DNA of 52,666 bases from an uncultured Verrucomicrobiota bacterium (GTDB lineage Bacteria; Verrucomicrobiota; Verrucomicrobiia; Verrucomicrobiales; Verrucomicrobiaceae): positions 1-52,666 of the forward strand of contig CAILZI010000125.1 in assembly GCA_903838675.1 (NCBI GenBank), read 5' to 3'. Every line of letters begins with the position of its first letter. The stretch's first letter is position 1. This document shows positions 15,982-25,310 of the stretch, in pieces. The notes below the pieces were generated by a model. That model made no database searches. It was not told the origin of the DNA and was given only the letters and a program-made list of their open reading frames with translations. The position numbers and the translations under genes are program-made.

Positions 15982-17478
15982 ATGACGCACTTCTCCTGGC
16001 TCGATTACACCATCTTCGGCGGTTACCTTGCGGCATCGGTCGGTGTCGGCTTGCTGTCGGCACGAGGGTCCAAATCGCTCGGCGACTACTTCCTTGCTGG
16101 TCGTGGCATGAACAGCATCCTGGTTGGCATGTCGATCCTGGCGGCGCTGTTTTCCGGCATCAGCTATCTGGCAGGGCCGGCGGACGTCTATAAAAACGGA
16201 TTTGGATTTGGCTATGTGGCACTGGCCTTCTTCATCGCCACGCCCTTCACGGCGATCTGGATGCTGCCCAAGTTTTATCAGTCGCGGTTTTTCACGGCTT
16301 ATCAATTTCTCGAAGAACGCTTCTCCTTGTCAGTCCGTCTGCTCGCGTCCGGCCTGTTCATTTTCCGTGTCTCGCTCTGGCTTGCCGCAGCGACGTATGC
16401 CCCCGCGCTGGCGCTGGAAAAAGTCACGGGCATGCCGTTGTGGATCACGATATTGGCCACCGGTGCTCTGACCACACTTTACACTGCGCTCGGCGGCATG
16501 CGGGCGGTCATCTGGACGGATGTGCTGCAGTTGATGGTGCTTTTTGGAGGACAGTTGATGATCGTGCTGGTGGCTGCGGGCAAGATTCCCGGCGGGCTCG
16601 GAAGTGTGTGGGATACTGCTGTTGCCGATGGCCGCATGGATCTCAGTTTCTCGTTCAATGTCACGGAGCGTGTCAATTTCTGGGCTGTTCTTTTGGCGGC
16701 GGCCTTTCTGCATCTTATCCAGATGGCGACCGACCAAGTCTCGGTGCAGCGCTATCTGAGCGCGGGCAGTCTGAAAGAGGCGCAGCGGTCACTGTGGATC
16801 AAGCTCCTGCTCCTCCTGCCAGTGCTCGTGCTGTTCTATGGCACCGGCCTTGTACTGTATGCTTTCTACAAGACTCATGGCGACCCCATGGCCGCAGGCT
16901 TGATTGCCAAAGAAGATCAAATCCTGCCTTACTTCGTCGTGACGCAACTCCCCGCCGGGCTCCCGGGCCTCCTGATCGCGGCGATCTACGCCGCCAGCAT
17001 GTCCACGATTTCCGCCGGGCTCAATTCCCTGGCCTCCGCCACGGTGGTTGATTTCAAGCAGCGCCTTTCCGCCACTCCGGCTGGCACGAATGCGCAGCAG
17101 GTTGGCAACGCCCGCTGGATCACTGTTGGGTACGGTGTCATTGTTGTGGGACTCGCCTTTGCCGTGTCCTTCATGCCGGGAAATCTGGTCGAATCGGTCA
17201 ATACCGTCATTGGCCTTATTGGTGGGCCGCTGCTGGGGCTGTTCTTCCTCGGCATGTTCACGGAGCGAGCCACCACAGGTGGCGCACTGCTTGGTTGCCT
17301 TGCCGGATTCGTCACTCTGCTGGGCATTTTCTTGTATCAGAACGGCGCTTTTACGGCCATGAAGCCACCGCCGCTGATCTCTTTCATTTGGTTCAGCCTG
17401 TTCGGCACGATCATCACGACGACCGTGGGCCTGCTTACCTCCGGCCGATCTGGCACGTCGTCAGGCCGCCATCAATGA
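15982..17478 (+). CDS. sodium:solute symporter (SSS family)
   Basis: 498 aa from ATG at 15982 (MTHFSWLDYTIFGGYLAAS); a TTG nine codons upstream is less likely. The sequence has about 13 hydrophobic segments. SSS signature stretches are GDYFLAGRGMNSILVGMSILAALFSG, the TALGGMRAVIWTDVLQ motif and the later AAIYAASMSTISAGLNSLASATVVDF, which carries the Na2-site Ser residues. It imports a small organic solute, probably a sugar or sialic-acid-like compound, with sodium. Operator copy 2 lies 50 bases upstream and the gene diverges from a mutarotase-like gene. Its 3' end overlaps the convergent SDR by 44 bases. Confidence 0.93.
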   Translation: MTHFSWLDYTIFGGYLAASVGVGLLSARGSKSLGDYFLAGRGMNSILVGMSILAALFSGISYLAGPADVYKNGFGFGYVALAFFIATPFTAIWMLPKFYQSRFFTAYQFLEERFSLSVRLLASGLFIFRVSLWLAAATYAPALALEKVTGMPLWITILATGALTTLYTALGGMRAVIWTDVLQLMVLFGGQLMIVLVAAGKIPGGLGSVWDTAVADGRMDLSFSFNVTERVNFWAVLLAAAFLHLIQMATDQVSVQRYLSAGSLKEAQRSLWIKLLLLLPVLVLFYGTGLVLYAFYKTHGDPMAAGLIAKEDQILPYFVVTQLPAGLPGLLIAAIYAASMSTISAGLNSLASATVVDFKQRLSATPAGTNAQQVGNARWITVGYGVIVVGLAFAVSFMPGNLVESVNTVIGLIGGPLLGLFFLGMFTERATTGGALLGCLAGFVTLLGIFLYQNGAFTAMKPPPLISFIWFSLFGTIITTTVGLLTSGRSGTSSGRHQ

Positions 17479-18196
17479 CGATGGTTTCGCCGGTGATGTA
17501 GCCTGCAGCGGCAGAGCAAAGAAACACTGCGGCACCTGCCACATCTTCCGGTGTGCCCAGGCGCTGCAGAAGGATTTTTTTCTCATAGTGCTGCATCATA
17601 CCACTGTCGCTGGCATGGTGAAGCCCCGCAGTGAGGGGTGTCTTGATCAAACCTGGTGCCACGCCGTTCACGCGAATGCCATGATCTGCAAGGGACACCG
17701 CCAGAGACTTCGTCAGCATGACCAGCGCGCCCTTGCTGGCATCATACGCACAGGAGTCGGCCTCTGCCTGAAAGCCATTGGTCGAAGACGTGATCACGAT
17801 GCAGCCACCGCGCTGCTGAGCCACGAGACGCTGAGCAAACGCCTGTGCGGTAAAAAACACCGACGCCATGTTGAGCTGCACGGTTTTGTCCCAGCGCTCG
17901 CGCGTCATCTCCAAAAAGGGCACATCGAAGAAACTGCCCGCATTGCAGATGAGGGTGTCGAGACCGGGTTCTTGGGCAAACGCGGCAGCCACCAATTCAG
18001 CAGGCGAGGCGGGATCACATAAGTCGCATGCAACATACCGAGCCCATTCCGGCAGCACCAGCGGTCTTTCCTTGAGCCCGTGGCAGACCACACGTGCACC
18101 AGCCTCGTGGAGACCCGCCGCCATCGCGAGCCCGATACCCTGGGATGATCCTGTCACCAATGCGGCCCGACCTTCAAGAGAGAATGCTTTCATCAT
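17435..18196 (-). CDS. SDR family oxidoreductase
   Basis: 253 aa from the first of two tandem ATGs (18196; 18193 is equally possible). Classical SDR: TGSSQGIGLAMA near residue 15, CNAG in place of NNAG, Ser in ITSSTNG, and YDASK active-site pair near residue 156. The C-terminus includes TGETIVIDGGLT. The start overlaps the amidohydrolase 3' end by 23 bases, so the two are translationally coupled. An SDR with an amidohydrolase-type lactonase is the arrangement used for oxidative sugar breakdown (sugar to lactone to acid), which is an inference here. Confidence 0.9.
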   Translation of the reverse strand: MMKAFSLEGRAALVTGSSQGIGLAMAAGLHEAGARVVCHGLKERPLVLPEWARYVACDLCDPASPAELVAAAFAQEPGLDTLICNAGSFFDVPFLEMTRERWDKTVQLNMASVFFTAQAFAQRLVAQQRGGCIVITSSTNGFQAEADSCAYDASKGALVMLTKSLAVSLADHGIRVNGVAPGLIKTPLTAGLHHASDSGMMQHYEKKILLQRLGTPEDVAGAAVFLCSAAAGYITGETIVIDGGLTTCQIGRR

Positions 18197-19148
18197 GCAG
18201 CTTTAAATAATCGCGGGTGTTTGTGTGTGCAATACGGTCTACCATTTCTGTCCCACCAGCCGTCAGGGCCTCTACTTCAGCCCTGTAGGTACTGATGAGG
18301 CGCACAACCTGTCCGTTGATTTCAGCGGCGTAACTATAAAAAGGTGAATCACTGCCCCAAATAAATTTTTTCGGATAGGCCGCCGCAAGATCGGCGATCA
18401 CCCGAGCAGGATTGGTGTAATCGGAGTCAAAGCGTCGCGACTTCGGAGCCACATAAGGCAAATCTTTAGCGGCACCTTCACAATGAATGCAGTGAGCGGA
18501 ATTGTCGAACCAGGTGTTTGGCAGCGCCTGCACGCGATCGAGGCATTCTTTGTCGTAGCGGCAGGAATGGGCGAGACAGAAGCGAACGTGCGGATTTTCC
18601 TCGGCAATGTCGAGGATGTCGTGCGCCTGCGCCCAGAGATCGCTCTCAGCCACGCTGGAGTGGATCAAAAAAGGTACGTCCCACTCTGCGGCCAGGTCCA
18701 CGAAGACCCTGCCGCGATCCCGCAGGTGCTTGATGTCGGCCTGGAGAATCGTCGTTTGCATCTTGATGCCATGGAAACGGTATTCGCCACGCAGCTTGCG
18801 CAGTTCCTGCGCCTGCGCCGCCGTGTTGCGCATGGGGTCGGCCATCACAAAGGGGAGCATGCGCTTTCCTTCCTCGGGAAAGAGCTCGTAGCATTCCTTC
18901 ATGAGCCGCCGGTTTTCGAAGGCGTACGGGATGTCCTGCAGGCGGCCTTGCTCGTCCTTGATCTCGTTTTGCATGAAGACGGTGACATCCAGCGCGAGAT
19001 GGCTCACGAAGGGGAACACGATCCAGCGATCCACTCCGAGCGCACGGCCCTCGTCGTGCATCGTCACAAGGTGCTGGGCGTAGGGGAAATCGCCGTGCAG
19101 GTAGAACAGCAGGTCGGAGCCGACGTGGTTGTGACAGTCAATGATCAT
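18174..19148 (-). CDS. amidohydrolase family (TIM-barrel) hydrolase
   Basis: 324 aa starting MIIDCHNHVGSD, the HxH metal motif of amidohydrolase_2 proteins at residues 6-8. Other barrel ligand regions are FHGIKMQTT, VPFLIHSS, LAHSCRYDKE and WGSDSPFYSY, giving candidate His and Asp ligands. Family members include lactonases acting on sugar lactones and decarboxylases of the ACMSD type. The preference for lactonase comes only from the neighbouring SDR, aldolase and symporter genes. First gene of a two-gene minus-strand operon with the SDR. Confidence 0.83.
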   Translation of the reverse strand: MIIDCHNHVGSDLLFYLHGDFPYAQHLVTMHDEGRALGVDRWIVFPFVSHLALDVTVFMQNEIKDEQGRLQDIPYAFENRRLMKECYELFPEEGKRMLPFVMADPMRNTAAQAQELRKLRGEYRFHGIKMQTTILQADIKHLRDRGRVFVDLAAEWDVPFLIHSSVAESDLWAQAHDILDIAEENPHVRFCLAHSCRYDKECLDRVQALPNTWFDNSAHCIHCEGAAKDLPYVAPKSRRFDSDYTNPARVIADLAAAYPKKFIWGSDSPFYSYAAEINGQVVRLISTYRAEVEALTAGGTEMVDRIAHTNTRDYLKLHDESILS

Positions 19149-19361
19149 GAGGGCAAAAGTGTGAGGAGAAGATCACCAATACGCAGAGAACGAACCATTC
19201 ATCTCTTAGCGTGCATCCATTTCACAACATCCATGCATGAAGCAAGCAATGGTGTCACTGGGCCCCGAGCTTGCGGCGTACTTTTGAAGGCAGAATCACC
19301 TCCGCCTGTGCATTCGAATTGTTTTGCCACCTCCCACAGCCAAGGACACAATGGCAATCTT

Positions 19362-20069
19362 ATGCTTTCATGGACCCAATGGCTCTTCGGTGACTGGCAT
19401 GCATTGATGCCCGTACAGCTCGCGAATGGCATTCTCACGACTGTTGCCGCGCTTTGCGGTGCCATTGTAGGCACGGAGCGGGAGAAAAAGGAAAAGCCCA
19501 CTGGAACGCGCACGCTTGCACTGGTGAGCCTGGGGTCCTGCATCTTCACCATGCTGTCCGAGCATCTAGGCAATCATGACGGTCACATTGCGGCGAACAT
19601 CATTGTCGGAGTCGGCTTTCTGGGGGCGGGGGTCATCATTCATGGACGCTACGGAATCACCGGCCTCACGAGCGCGGCCAATATCTGGACGATGGCAGCC
19701 ATTGGCATGACCGTCGGCGCCGGGTATGCGGTTGCGGGACTCGCACTGAGCGTATTTTTGCTGGTCACGCTGAGCGTCGTCGGCACACTGGAGCGGCGCT
19801 ACGTCGGCCCGTGCAAGTTTTCCACGTTGCAGATCACCTATGAGGTCGCGGGCGGCAAGACACTGATCCGGCTGGAAGAACTGCTGGATGAATTTGGCTC
19901 TCCGGGCATGCAAGTCACCGAACATCATGAGAACGCGGTCAATGGCTCCGCGACCGTTCGCTATTGCAAAGTGCATCAGCATCACCGCGAACTGCTCGCC
20001 CGCATTGCTGAAATGGACGAAGTTCAGACCATCGTGCGTGAATCCGGGCAGTCAGGGTGTACGACGTAA
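19362..20069 (+). CDS. MgtC/SapB family membrane protein
   Basis: 235 aa from ATG at 19362. A much longer open frame continues upstream from 18483, but its N-terminal part is the antisense of the amidohydrolase gene and is rejected. Several membrane segments follow: ILTTVAALCGAIVGTEREKKEK with the family's conserved GxERE, LVSLGSCIFTML, VGVGFLGAGVIIHG and GLTSAANIWTMAAIGMTVGAG. About 75 soluble C-terminal residues follow that may be ACT-like. MgtC-type proteins bear on growth at low magnesium and on membrane energetics. No magnesium transporter is adjacent. It is flanked by convergent or divergent genes and looks monocistronic. Confidence 0.92.
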   Translation: MLSWTQWLFGDWHALMPVQLANGILTTVAALCGAIVGTEREKKEKPTGTRTLALVSLGSCIFTMLSEHLGNHDGHIAANIIVGVGFLGAGVIIHGRYGITGLTSAANIWTMAAIGMTVGAGYAVAGLALSVFLLVTLSVVGTLERRYVGPCKFSTLQITYEVAGGKTLIRLEELLDEFGSPGMQVTEHHENAVNGSATVRYCKVHQHHRELLARIAEMDEVQTIVRESGQSGCTT

Positions 20070-20086
20070 GCGAGGGGCATAATCCA

Positions 20087-21751
20087 TTACTGCGCCGTTA
20101 AATCGGAAAACAATACGCACCAATTCCACAAGGGGTAGGACTGGCCTGCACGGGCGCCGTAGGCGGCATCGGCAAAGGTATGGATGGAGGGCTCGGGATC
20201 GGAGTCGCGCAAATTGCCATAGCTGAATGAACGCTGGGTAACGAGTGCCTGCCCGAGCTCGAAGGGGACGCCGTTGCGAAGCTCTCCCGGTTCATACTGC
20301 AGCACGGTGACGCCGTTGACTTCGTTCACGGCGCGAATGGGCACGCGAGTTGGTGGACCGGAGAGGTTTGCGACGTAGAAGGCTCCTTCTGCCATGAGCG
20401 GCTGGAGCAGCGTAGAAAAGCTGGCCGTGAGCACGAGCCCGGCGTTTTTCTCCGGACCTGCATGCAAGGATGCGATGGTGCCGAGGGCTGCGGCATGAGG
20501 ATGTCCGTAACTGATGCGGCAGGTTTTGTCTGCGGGCAAAGCGTGAGTCAACCGGAGACGCACCTGCGTGGGGGCGACGACTTCGACCGACGTGAGTGTG
20601 AGAGGCTTCCCAGTGCTGTCATGCACGCGAAAGCCAGCCAGTGAGGTGAAGCCGTCCTTTGTCGCGATCTCCTGCCGCACAAGGAAGGTGGAGTCGAGCA
20701 CGAGCGGTGGACGCGGTACGATGAAGTCGATGAGGATGCTGTCGCGCGCAGTCTCGAGCTTCGCGCTGCGTGGCCGCAGCGGCTGCCAGTCTTCGCCGAG
20801 GTCCAGCACGCGGTGCATGACCTTTCCCACTTGCTCACCCCACCAGCGTTCACCGTCGGCGGAGAGGTGGATGGGATCGCCATGACGACCGGGTTTTGTG
20901 CGGCTGTTGATGGCACTGGGGACGGCATAGTGCGGGCCTACCAACCAGATGTTTGCATCGGCATCTGCGGCCATGAGCTGAGCCTCACCCGCAGGACCGA
21001 GCGTCTGATACGTGAACATGGGCAGTTCACCGCCCTGCCCCGTGATGGCGCACAGGTCTGCCGACCACTGCTTGCGATAGGCGATGAGTTGATCGCTGTA
21101 CCATGCGAGCCCTTCGGGGCGTGGCAGCTCGGCATCCCACCGCGTGGGCACGAGGCTGCCGGTGGGTCCGCCATTGCCTTCGCCCTGCATCCAGTAGAGC
21201 GCCGCGATGCGGAAGTTTGCACCCAACGCCTTCGCCTGTGTCACCGCACGGCGTGCATCATCCAAACTCGTCCGGTAGTAGCCGCCACCGTGCCTGCGCG
21301 ATTCCGGCGTGCGTGCATCGGTGGAGAGATCAGCGATGGAGAGCTCCTGAATCTGCCGACCGCCCTGCCCTGCGCAGGCGACGAGAAAGCGTGACTGCAC
21401 CTGCGCGATCCGCGCCTTGTTACTTTCCAAACGCGCCGACTGCCAATGGTCGGCCATGCCATTCGCCACCGTTTCACCCAGGCCGCCATTTACGTATGCA
21501 CGCAGCGGCACCAGCTTGAACAACTCTGAGGGACGCAGCTCTGGCGTGGCTGAATTGTCCTTGGGCAACCACGTACGCACCCCTCGCTGGAAGGTAAGAT
21601 TTCCCCAGCCGGTGTCTTCACTGGTGACGACAGGAAGGGACTCCGAGCCATCGCACAACGACTGGCCCATCAGCCAGATGCCGGAGATGGACGGGCCAGG
21701 CTCCACCGCCAGCCCCTGAACAGACAGCAGGAGAAAGAGGATGGCTTTCAC
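20087..21751 (-). CDS. sialate O-acetylesterase-like (SASA) SGNH hydrolase
   Basis: 554 aa with a short signal peptide (MKAILFLLLSVQGLAVE). Catalytic features are GISGIWLMGQSLCDG (Ser nucleophile in GQS), ALYWMQGEGNGG, and HGDPIHLSADGERWWG (DxxH). The C-terminal 200 residues form beta-rich domains. Such enzymes remove O-acetyl groups from sialic acids or from plant and algal polysaccharides in the periplasm. The start overlaps the beta-helix gene by 4 bases, placing it as the last gene of the kinase, enolase-like, beta-helix, esterase set. Pairing with a beta-helix protein suggests action on an acetylated polysaccharide. Confidence 0.8.
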   Translation of the reverse strand: MKAILFLLLSVQGLAVEPGPSISGIWLMGQSLCDGSESLPVVTSEDTGWGNLTFQRGVRTWLPKDNSATPELRPSELFKLVPLRAYVNGGLGETVANGMADHWQSARLESNKARIAQVQSRFLVACAGQGGRQIQELSIADLSTDARTPESRRHGGGYYRTSLDDARRAVTQAKALGANFRIAALYWMQGEGNGGPTGSLVPTRWDAELPRPEGLAWYSDQLIAYRKQWSADLCAITGQGGELPMFTYQTLGPAGEAQLMAADADANIWLVGPHYAVPSAINSRTKPGRHGDPIHLSADGERWWGEQVGKVMHRVLDLGEDWQPLRPRSAKLETARDSILIDFIVPRPPLVLDSTFLVRQEIATKDGFTSLAGFRVHDSTGKPLTLTSVEVVAPTQVRLRLTHALPADKTCRISYGHPHAAALGTIASLHAGPEKNAGLVLTASFSTLLQPLMAEGAFYVANLSGPPTRVPIRAVNEVNGVTVLQYEPGELRNGVPFELGQALVTQRSFSYGNLRDSDPEPSIHTFADAAYGARAGQSYPLWNWCVLFSDLTAQ

Positions 21752-22932
21752 GGTTTGAAGTCTTTGGGAATGAGCTTCATCAGCGCTTGCACGTCCGCAC
21801 CTGTGGCATGACTGCCCTCTGGAAGGGACTTGCCATTGATGAGGCAGTTGTCCCAGATCGCGCTGCCAGCGACTTTGATTTCCATTCCTTCAAACGTGCA
21901 GCCCCCTGCCTCCAGCTCTGCACGAAGAGCGACACTGCCGACACGCGGCGCGGTCAGGCGGCGCAGAAGGATGTTTTGCATTTTCATGCGGCAGTCTCCC
22001 GTTGTGCGGCCTGTGATGGAGAGTGGATTTTGCGCAGATGAAAGAACCAAGGCATTCGTGATAGAGTAGCGGCCATCATCGAGAAAGAAGAGATCGAAGC
22101 CGATGTTCTTCGCTAGGAAGACATTGTTATAGCTCGTCTGCGCCGTGCCGGTGTCGGTGATGCCGGTGCTGTTACCCATGCTCACGAAGCCATCAACACG
22201 ATACTGCGCGGATTCATGCGCGCTGATGCCATCGTCACCACATTCGATGGCGGCAATGTTTTCAAAGACCACGTCACGGCAGTCGCCATGGATGTTGAAG
22301 CCGTCGTTGTAAGGATGCGTGGCGGTGATGTTCCGGATTACGAGGTGAGCATTGTCACCGCTGAACTGCACGCCTGCGCTGCGTACAGGGACGGCAACAT
22401 GGGCCTCGGCGAGTTTGGTTTCCGGGGCGAGCTTGATGAAGAAGGTGCCGTAGATCTGCTTCGATGGCGGCTTCTCGCGTGATGGATCTTTGACAAAGGT
22501 CCACTCTCCGGGCTGAAGTTCCTCAGGCTTTTTCAAGGGCTCGCTTCGGCCTTTCGAAGTGCGGCCCATGAGCTGCATGCGGCCGTCGATGAGGAAGAAC
22601 CAGCGGCCGATGATGGCATCGTCGAGGCGTGGCAGGAGATTGTCCGCGGCATAAAGCCCAGGAGAGACTTCCTTCCACTGGGTGGGATCCAGCGGATCGC
22701 TTCCTTCCAGGGTTGCACCATGACCATCGAGCGTGATGGGTTTTCCCGGCTCTCCCTTTTTGCCGTAGAAGCCGGCATAGTCACGATACACCTTTGGTTC
22801 GAGATGGATCACATCTCCCGGCAGCGCGGCCTTGATCGCGTGCGCGATGGTGGGAGCATCCTGGCCGACATGGATTTCACGCGCAGAAGCAGATGCAGCG
22901 ACCAGCGACAGAAAAAAGAGCGTTTGTTTCAT
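21748..22932 (-). CDS. secreted right-handed beta-helix protein
   Basis: 394 aa with a signal peptide (MKQTLFFLSLVAASASA). The mature N-terminus REIHVGQDAPTIAHAIKAALPGDVIHLEPKVYRD is the DUF1565-type start of parallel beta-helix proteins. Helix rungs follow: GDNAHLVIRNITATHPYNDGFNIHGDCRDVVFENIAAIECGDDGISAH. Beta-helix proteins of this type are polysaccharide lyases or hydrolases; no lyase catalytic set can be named with certainty. It starts 21 bases after the enolase-like stop and overlaps the esterase gene by 4 bases, so it is in the same operon. Confidence 0.8.
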   Translation of the reverse strand: MKQTLFFLSLVAASASAREIHVGQDAPTIAHAIKAALPGDVIHLEPKVYRDYAGFYGKKGEPGKPITLDGHGATLEGSDPLDPTQWKEVSPGLYAADNLLPRLDDAIIGRWFFLIDGRMQLMGRTSKGRSEPLKKPEELQPGEWTFVKDPSREKPPSKQIYGTFFIKLAPETKLAEAHVAVPVRSAGVQFSGDNAHLVIRNITATHPYNDGFNIHGDCRDVVFENIAAIECGDDGISAHESAQYRVDGFVSMGNSTGITDTGTAQTSYNNVFLAKNIGFDLFFLDDGRYSITNALVLSSAQNPLSITGRTTGDCRMKMQNILLRRLTAPRVGSVALRAELEAGGCTFEGMEIKVAGSAIWDNCLINGKSLPEGSHATGADVQALMKLIPKDFKP

Positions 22933-22953
22933 TCAGCAAGTGGTCACAGGCGG

Positions 22954-24246
22954 TCACGAAAGATGGATGCCCGCGCTGGCAAAGATGCCCGCACCGAGAA
23001 AGCGCGCCCGTGACCCAAGGAGGCGCTGGATGCGGAGAACCTCATTCCACTTGGCCATGCGTTCGCTGCGGCTGAAGGAGCCGACTTTGAGCTGGCCTGC
23101 ATTGGTGGCCACGGCCAAATGCGCGATGAAGGCGTCCTCGGTTTCGCCGGAACGTGCGGAGACAACAGGCAGCCAGCCTGCAGCCTGTGTGCGGTGAATG
23201 GCGGCGATGGTTTCAGTGACGGTGCCGATCTGATTGAGCTTGATGAGCACGGCGTTGGCAGTGTTTGCCGCGATGCCGCGCTCGATGCGTTCGATGTTCG
23301 TGGTGAAATGATCATCGCCGATGAGCTGGCATTTTTTGCCGATGGCCTCACGCACGATCTTCCAGCCGGCCCAGTCATCTTCAGCCATGGGGTCTTCGAT
23401 GGAGACGATGGGGTATTTTTCCACCCACTCGATCATAAGTGCGGCGAACTGCTCAGAGGTGAAGCGGCGCTGTTCGAGGCCGAGGGTGTAATATCCGTCA
23501 TGAAACAGATCCGAGGCGGCGATGTCGAGTGAGATGCCAACCTCATGCCCGGGGGTGTAGCCCGCGCGTTCAATGGAGGCCATGAGCGCATCGAAGACGT
23601 CTTCATTGCGGTCAAACATGGGCCAGTAGCCGCCTTCATCAGCAACACCCGCGAGGAGTCCGCGCTCGCGCATGACATCGGCAGCAGCGTGGAAGACATT
23701 GGCGGTGACTTCGAGGGTCTCCTCATACGTCTGCGCAGTGAGCGCCATGATCATGAAGTCCTGGATGTCGATGCGGCCCTGCGCGTGCTTGCCACCGCCG
23801 AAGATCTGAATCTCGGGCAGCGGCAGCAGCGTGCCCTGCCCGCCGCCGAGCGATTCAAACAGCGGAATGCGTTTCGCATTCGCCGCCGCCTGCGCCACGG
23901 CCATGCTGGTGCCGAGAATGGCATTGGCACCGAGGCGTGATTTTCCGGGAGTGCCATCGAGCGCGATCAATGCGGCATCGAGGCCGGCCTGATCGAAGAC
24001 ATCACGCCCGAGGGTGGCGCTGGCGATTTCTCCTTTCACATGGGAGACGGCCTTGAACACGGATTTGCCACGGAAACGGGTCTTGTCGCCGTCGCGCAGT
24101 TCCAGCGCCTCATGATGTCCGGTGGAGGCCCCTGAAGGCACGAGGCCGTGGCCGGTGGTGCCGTCTTCCAGGGTGGCGATGACTTCCACGGTGGGATTGC
24201 CGCGGCTGTCGAAGATTTGCAGAGCATCGAGTGAGTTGATTTTCAT
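22954..24246 (-). CDS. divergent enolase paralog
   Basis: 430 aa from ATG at 24246, which overlaps the kinase stop by 4 bases; an upstream extension to 24456 is the kinase region and is rejected. It aligns along its whole length with enolase: DSRGNPTVEV, PSGASTGHHEALELRDGDK, the metal ligands (SLDIAASD, SIEDPMAEDD, GDDHFTTN) and the Lys in LIKLNQIG. Compared with the E. coli protein, IDIQ-E-FM reads IDIQ-D-FM (E167 to D), SHRSGE reads SARSGE (H369 to A), and NGG before the conserved His reads GGG. The acid in DEGG and both active-site Lys are kept. It may therefore use a substrate other than 2-phosphoglycerate. Annotation as the glycolytic enzyme would be unsafe. Confidence 0.85.
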   Translation of the reverse strand: MKINSLDALQIFDSRGNPTVEVIATLEDGTTGHGLVPSGASTGHHEALELRDGDKTRFRGKSVFKAVSHVKGEIASATLGRDVFDQAGLDAALIALDGTPGKSRLGANAILGTSMAVAQAAANAKRIPLFESLGGGQGTLLPLPEIQIFGGGKHAQGRIDIQDFMIMALTAQTYEETLEVTANVFHAAADVMRERGLLAGVADEGGYWPMFDRNEDVFDALMASIERAGYTPGHEVGISLDIAASDLFHDGYYTLGLEQRRFTSEQFAALMIEWVEKYPIVSIEDPMAEDDWAGWKIVREAIGKKCQLIGDDHFTTNIERIERGIAANTANAVLIKLNQIGTVTETIAAIHRTQAAGWLPVVSARSGETEDAFIAHLAVATNAGQLKVGSFSRSERMAKWNEVLRIQRLLGSRARFLGAGIFASAGIHLS

Positions 24247-25193
24247 GAGTGCGCAGCCCAAGCTTCCGTGAGGGCGGAAAGCGAGGGTGATTGGGGTAAA
24301 TGAGAGAGAACGAAACGCGTGACGAGGTCGCGTTGTGCAGGAGAAAGATACTCGGCAGGTGATTTTCCATGCGCTCGGGCGAGGAGCAGGCAGAGCAGCT
24401 GCTTCACTGTGTTCGTTTCCAAATCGTGACCGCAGGCAGAGGTGTAGGCAGACCAAAACGTGGGGACGAGATGAATCGCCTGCGGATTTAAGAGTGCCTT
24501 GAGGTGCAGATGTGTGAGCAGAAAGGCGGCATCGAATGCGGGATCACCAAACCAAGCGCATTCAGCATCGAGCACGATGAGACGTCCGGGACCAACGAGG
24601 AGATTCTTGGGGCTGTAGTCACCATGCACCAGAGCGACTTTTGTTTCTGCCAGACGTGCGGCCTCTGCACGGAGCACAGCCGCGGCTTCAGGCACGCGCT
24701 CTGCGGTGGTGAGCAGATAGGGATCGATGCGCAGCGCTTGGAAGTTCGGCAGGGTATCGAAACGTTCGCGTGCGACTGGATCATTCCATGAGGCGGCGTG
24801 CATGCGGCCGAGGACATCGCCTGCGAGCCTTGCGGATTCGGCTTCAAAGTGTCCAGCCAGCAGCAGAGACTTCCAGTTTTGCAGTTCATCGCCGAGGTAT
24901 TCCATGGCGAACCAGCCATCGCCACCACCGAGGATGCGCGGCACGGCGGCGGGCATGAGGGGCGAGACGTATTCAAAGAAGGACTGCTCCACGCGATTGC
25001 GCGAGACGTCGACAAACCAATCATCTTTGACGCGCAGTTTTTCCAAGGCCGCTTTGACCACGAGGCGCTGCGTGGGGGATTCCACGAGAACGATGTCGCT
25101 GGAGACACCGCCGGTCAGGGCCGTTACGCGGATGTCGGTGCCATGGATCAAACCGGCGGATTGCAGGCGTGGCAGGAGGTCTTCGGTGGTCAT
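24243..25193 (-). CDS. APH-family small-molecule kinase
   Basis: 316 aa. Kinase-like fold of the aminoglycoside/choline kinase group: RLVVKAAL with the ATP-binding Lys near residue 46, WFAMEYLGDE in the hinge, VALVHGDYSPKNLLV as the HGD-x4-N catalytic loop near residue 191, and LIVLDAECAWFGDPAFDAAF as the metal-binding Asp segment. Probably phosphorylates a sugar or hydroxy acid in the cytoplasm. The 4-base overlap with the enolase-like gene predicts that its product feeds that enzyme. Antibiotic resistance is unlikely given this context. First gene of the minus-strand set. Confidence 0.85.
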   Translation of the reverse strand: MTTEDLLPRLQSAGLIHGTDIRVTALTGGVSSDIVLVESPTQRLVVKAALEKLRVKDDWFVDVSRNRVEQSFFEYVSPLMPAAVPRILGGGDGWFAMEYLGDELQNWKSLLLAGHFEAESARLAGDVLGRMHAASWNDPVARERFDTLPNFQALRIDPYLLTTAERVPEAAAVLRAEAARLAETKVALVHGDYSPKNLLVGPGRLIVLDAECAWFGDPAFDAAFLLTHLHLKALLNPQAIHLVPTFWSAYTSACGHDLETNTVKQLLCLLLARAHGKSPAEYLSPAQRDLVTRFVLSHLPQSPSLSALTEAWAAHS

Positions 25194-25257
25194 GTGGGAA
25201 AATTCATCAACGAGAGGGGCACAAGATAACAGAGAGGAAGCCTGATTATTGCAGTGT

Positions 25258-25291
25258 TGAACGGCAGAAGAAACTCTGTTTCTCCCGTTCA
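25258..25291. repeat. imperfect stem-loop upstream of the first antitoxin gene
   Basis: Outer arms TGAACGG and CCGTTCA flank an inner stem AGAAAC / GTTTCT with loop TCT. It lies between the kinase start and the antitoxin promoter. No T-run follows, so a terminator is not obvious. It could be an autoregulatory site for the toxin-antitoxin complex, which is a guess from position. Confidence 0.45.
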
Positions 25292-25310
25292 GTCGTGCTG
25301 ATACACCTTC

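Noticed and set aside
18483..19361. N-terminal extension of the MgtC-like frame
   Set aside because: Overlaps and is antisense to the amidohydrolase gene; the membrane protein begins naturally at 19362.
22954..24246. Plain annotation as glycolytic enolase (eno)
   Set aside because: Two conserved active-site residues differ and the operon context is carbohydrate processing, not glycolysis.
24243..25193. Aminoglycoside resistance gene
   Set aside because: Only the broad APH kinase fold is supported, and the gene overlaps a metabolic enzyme gene.
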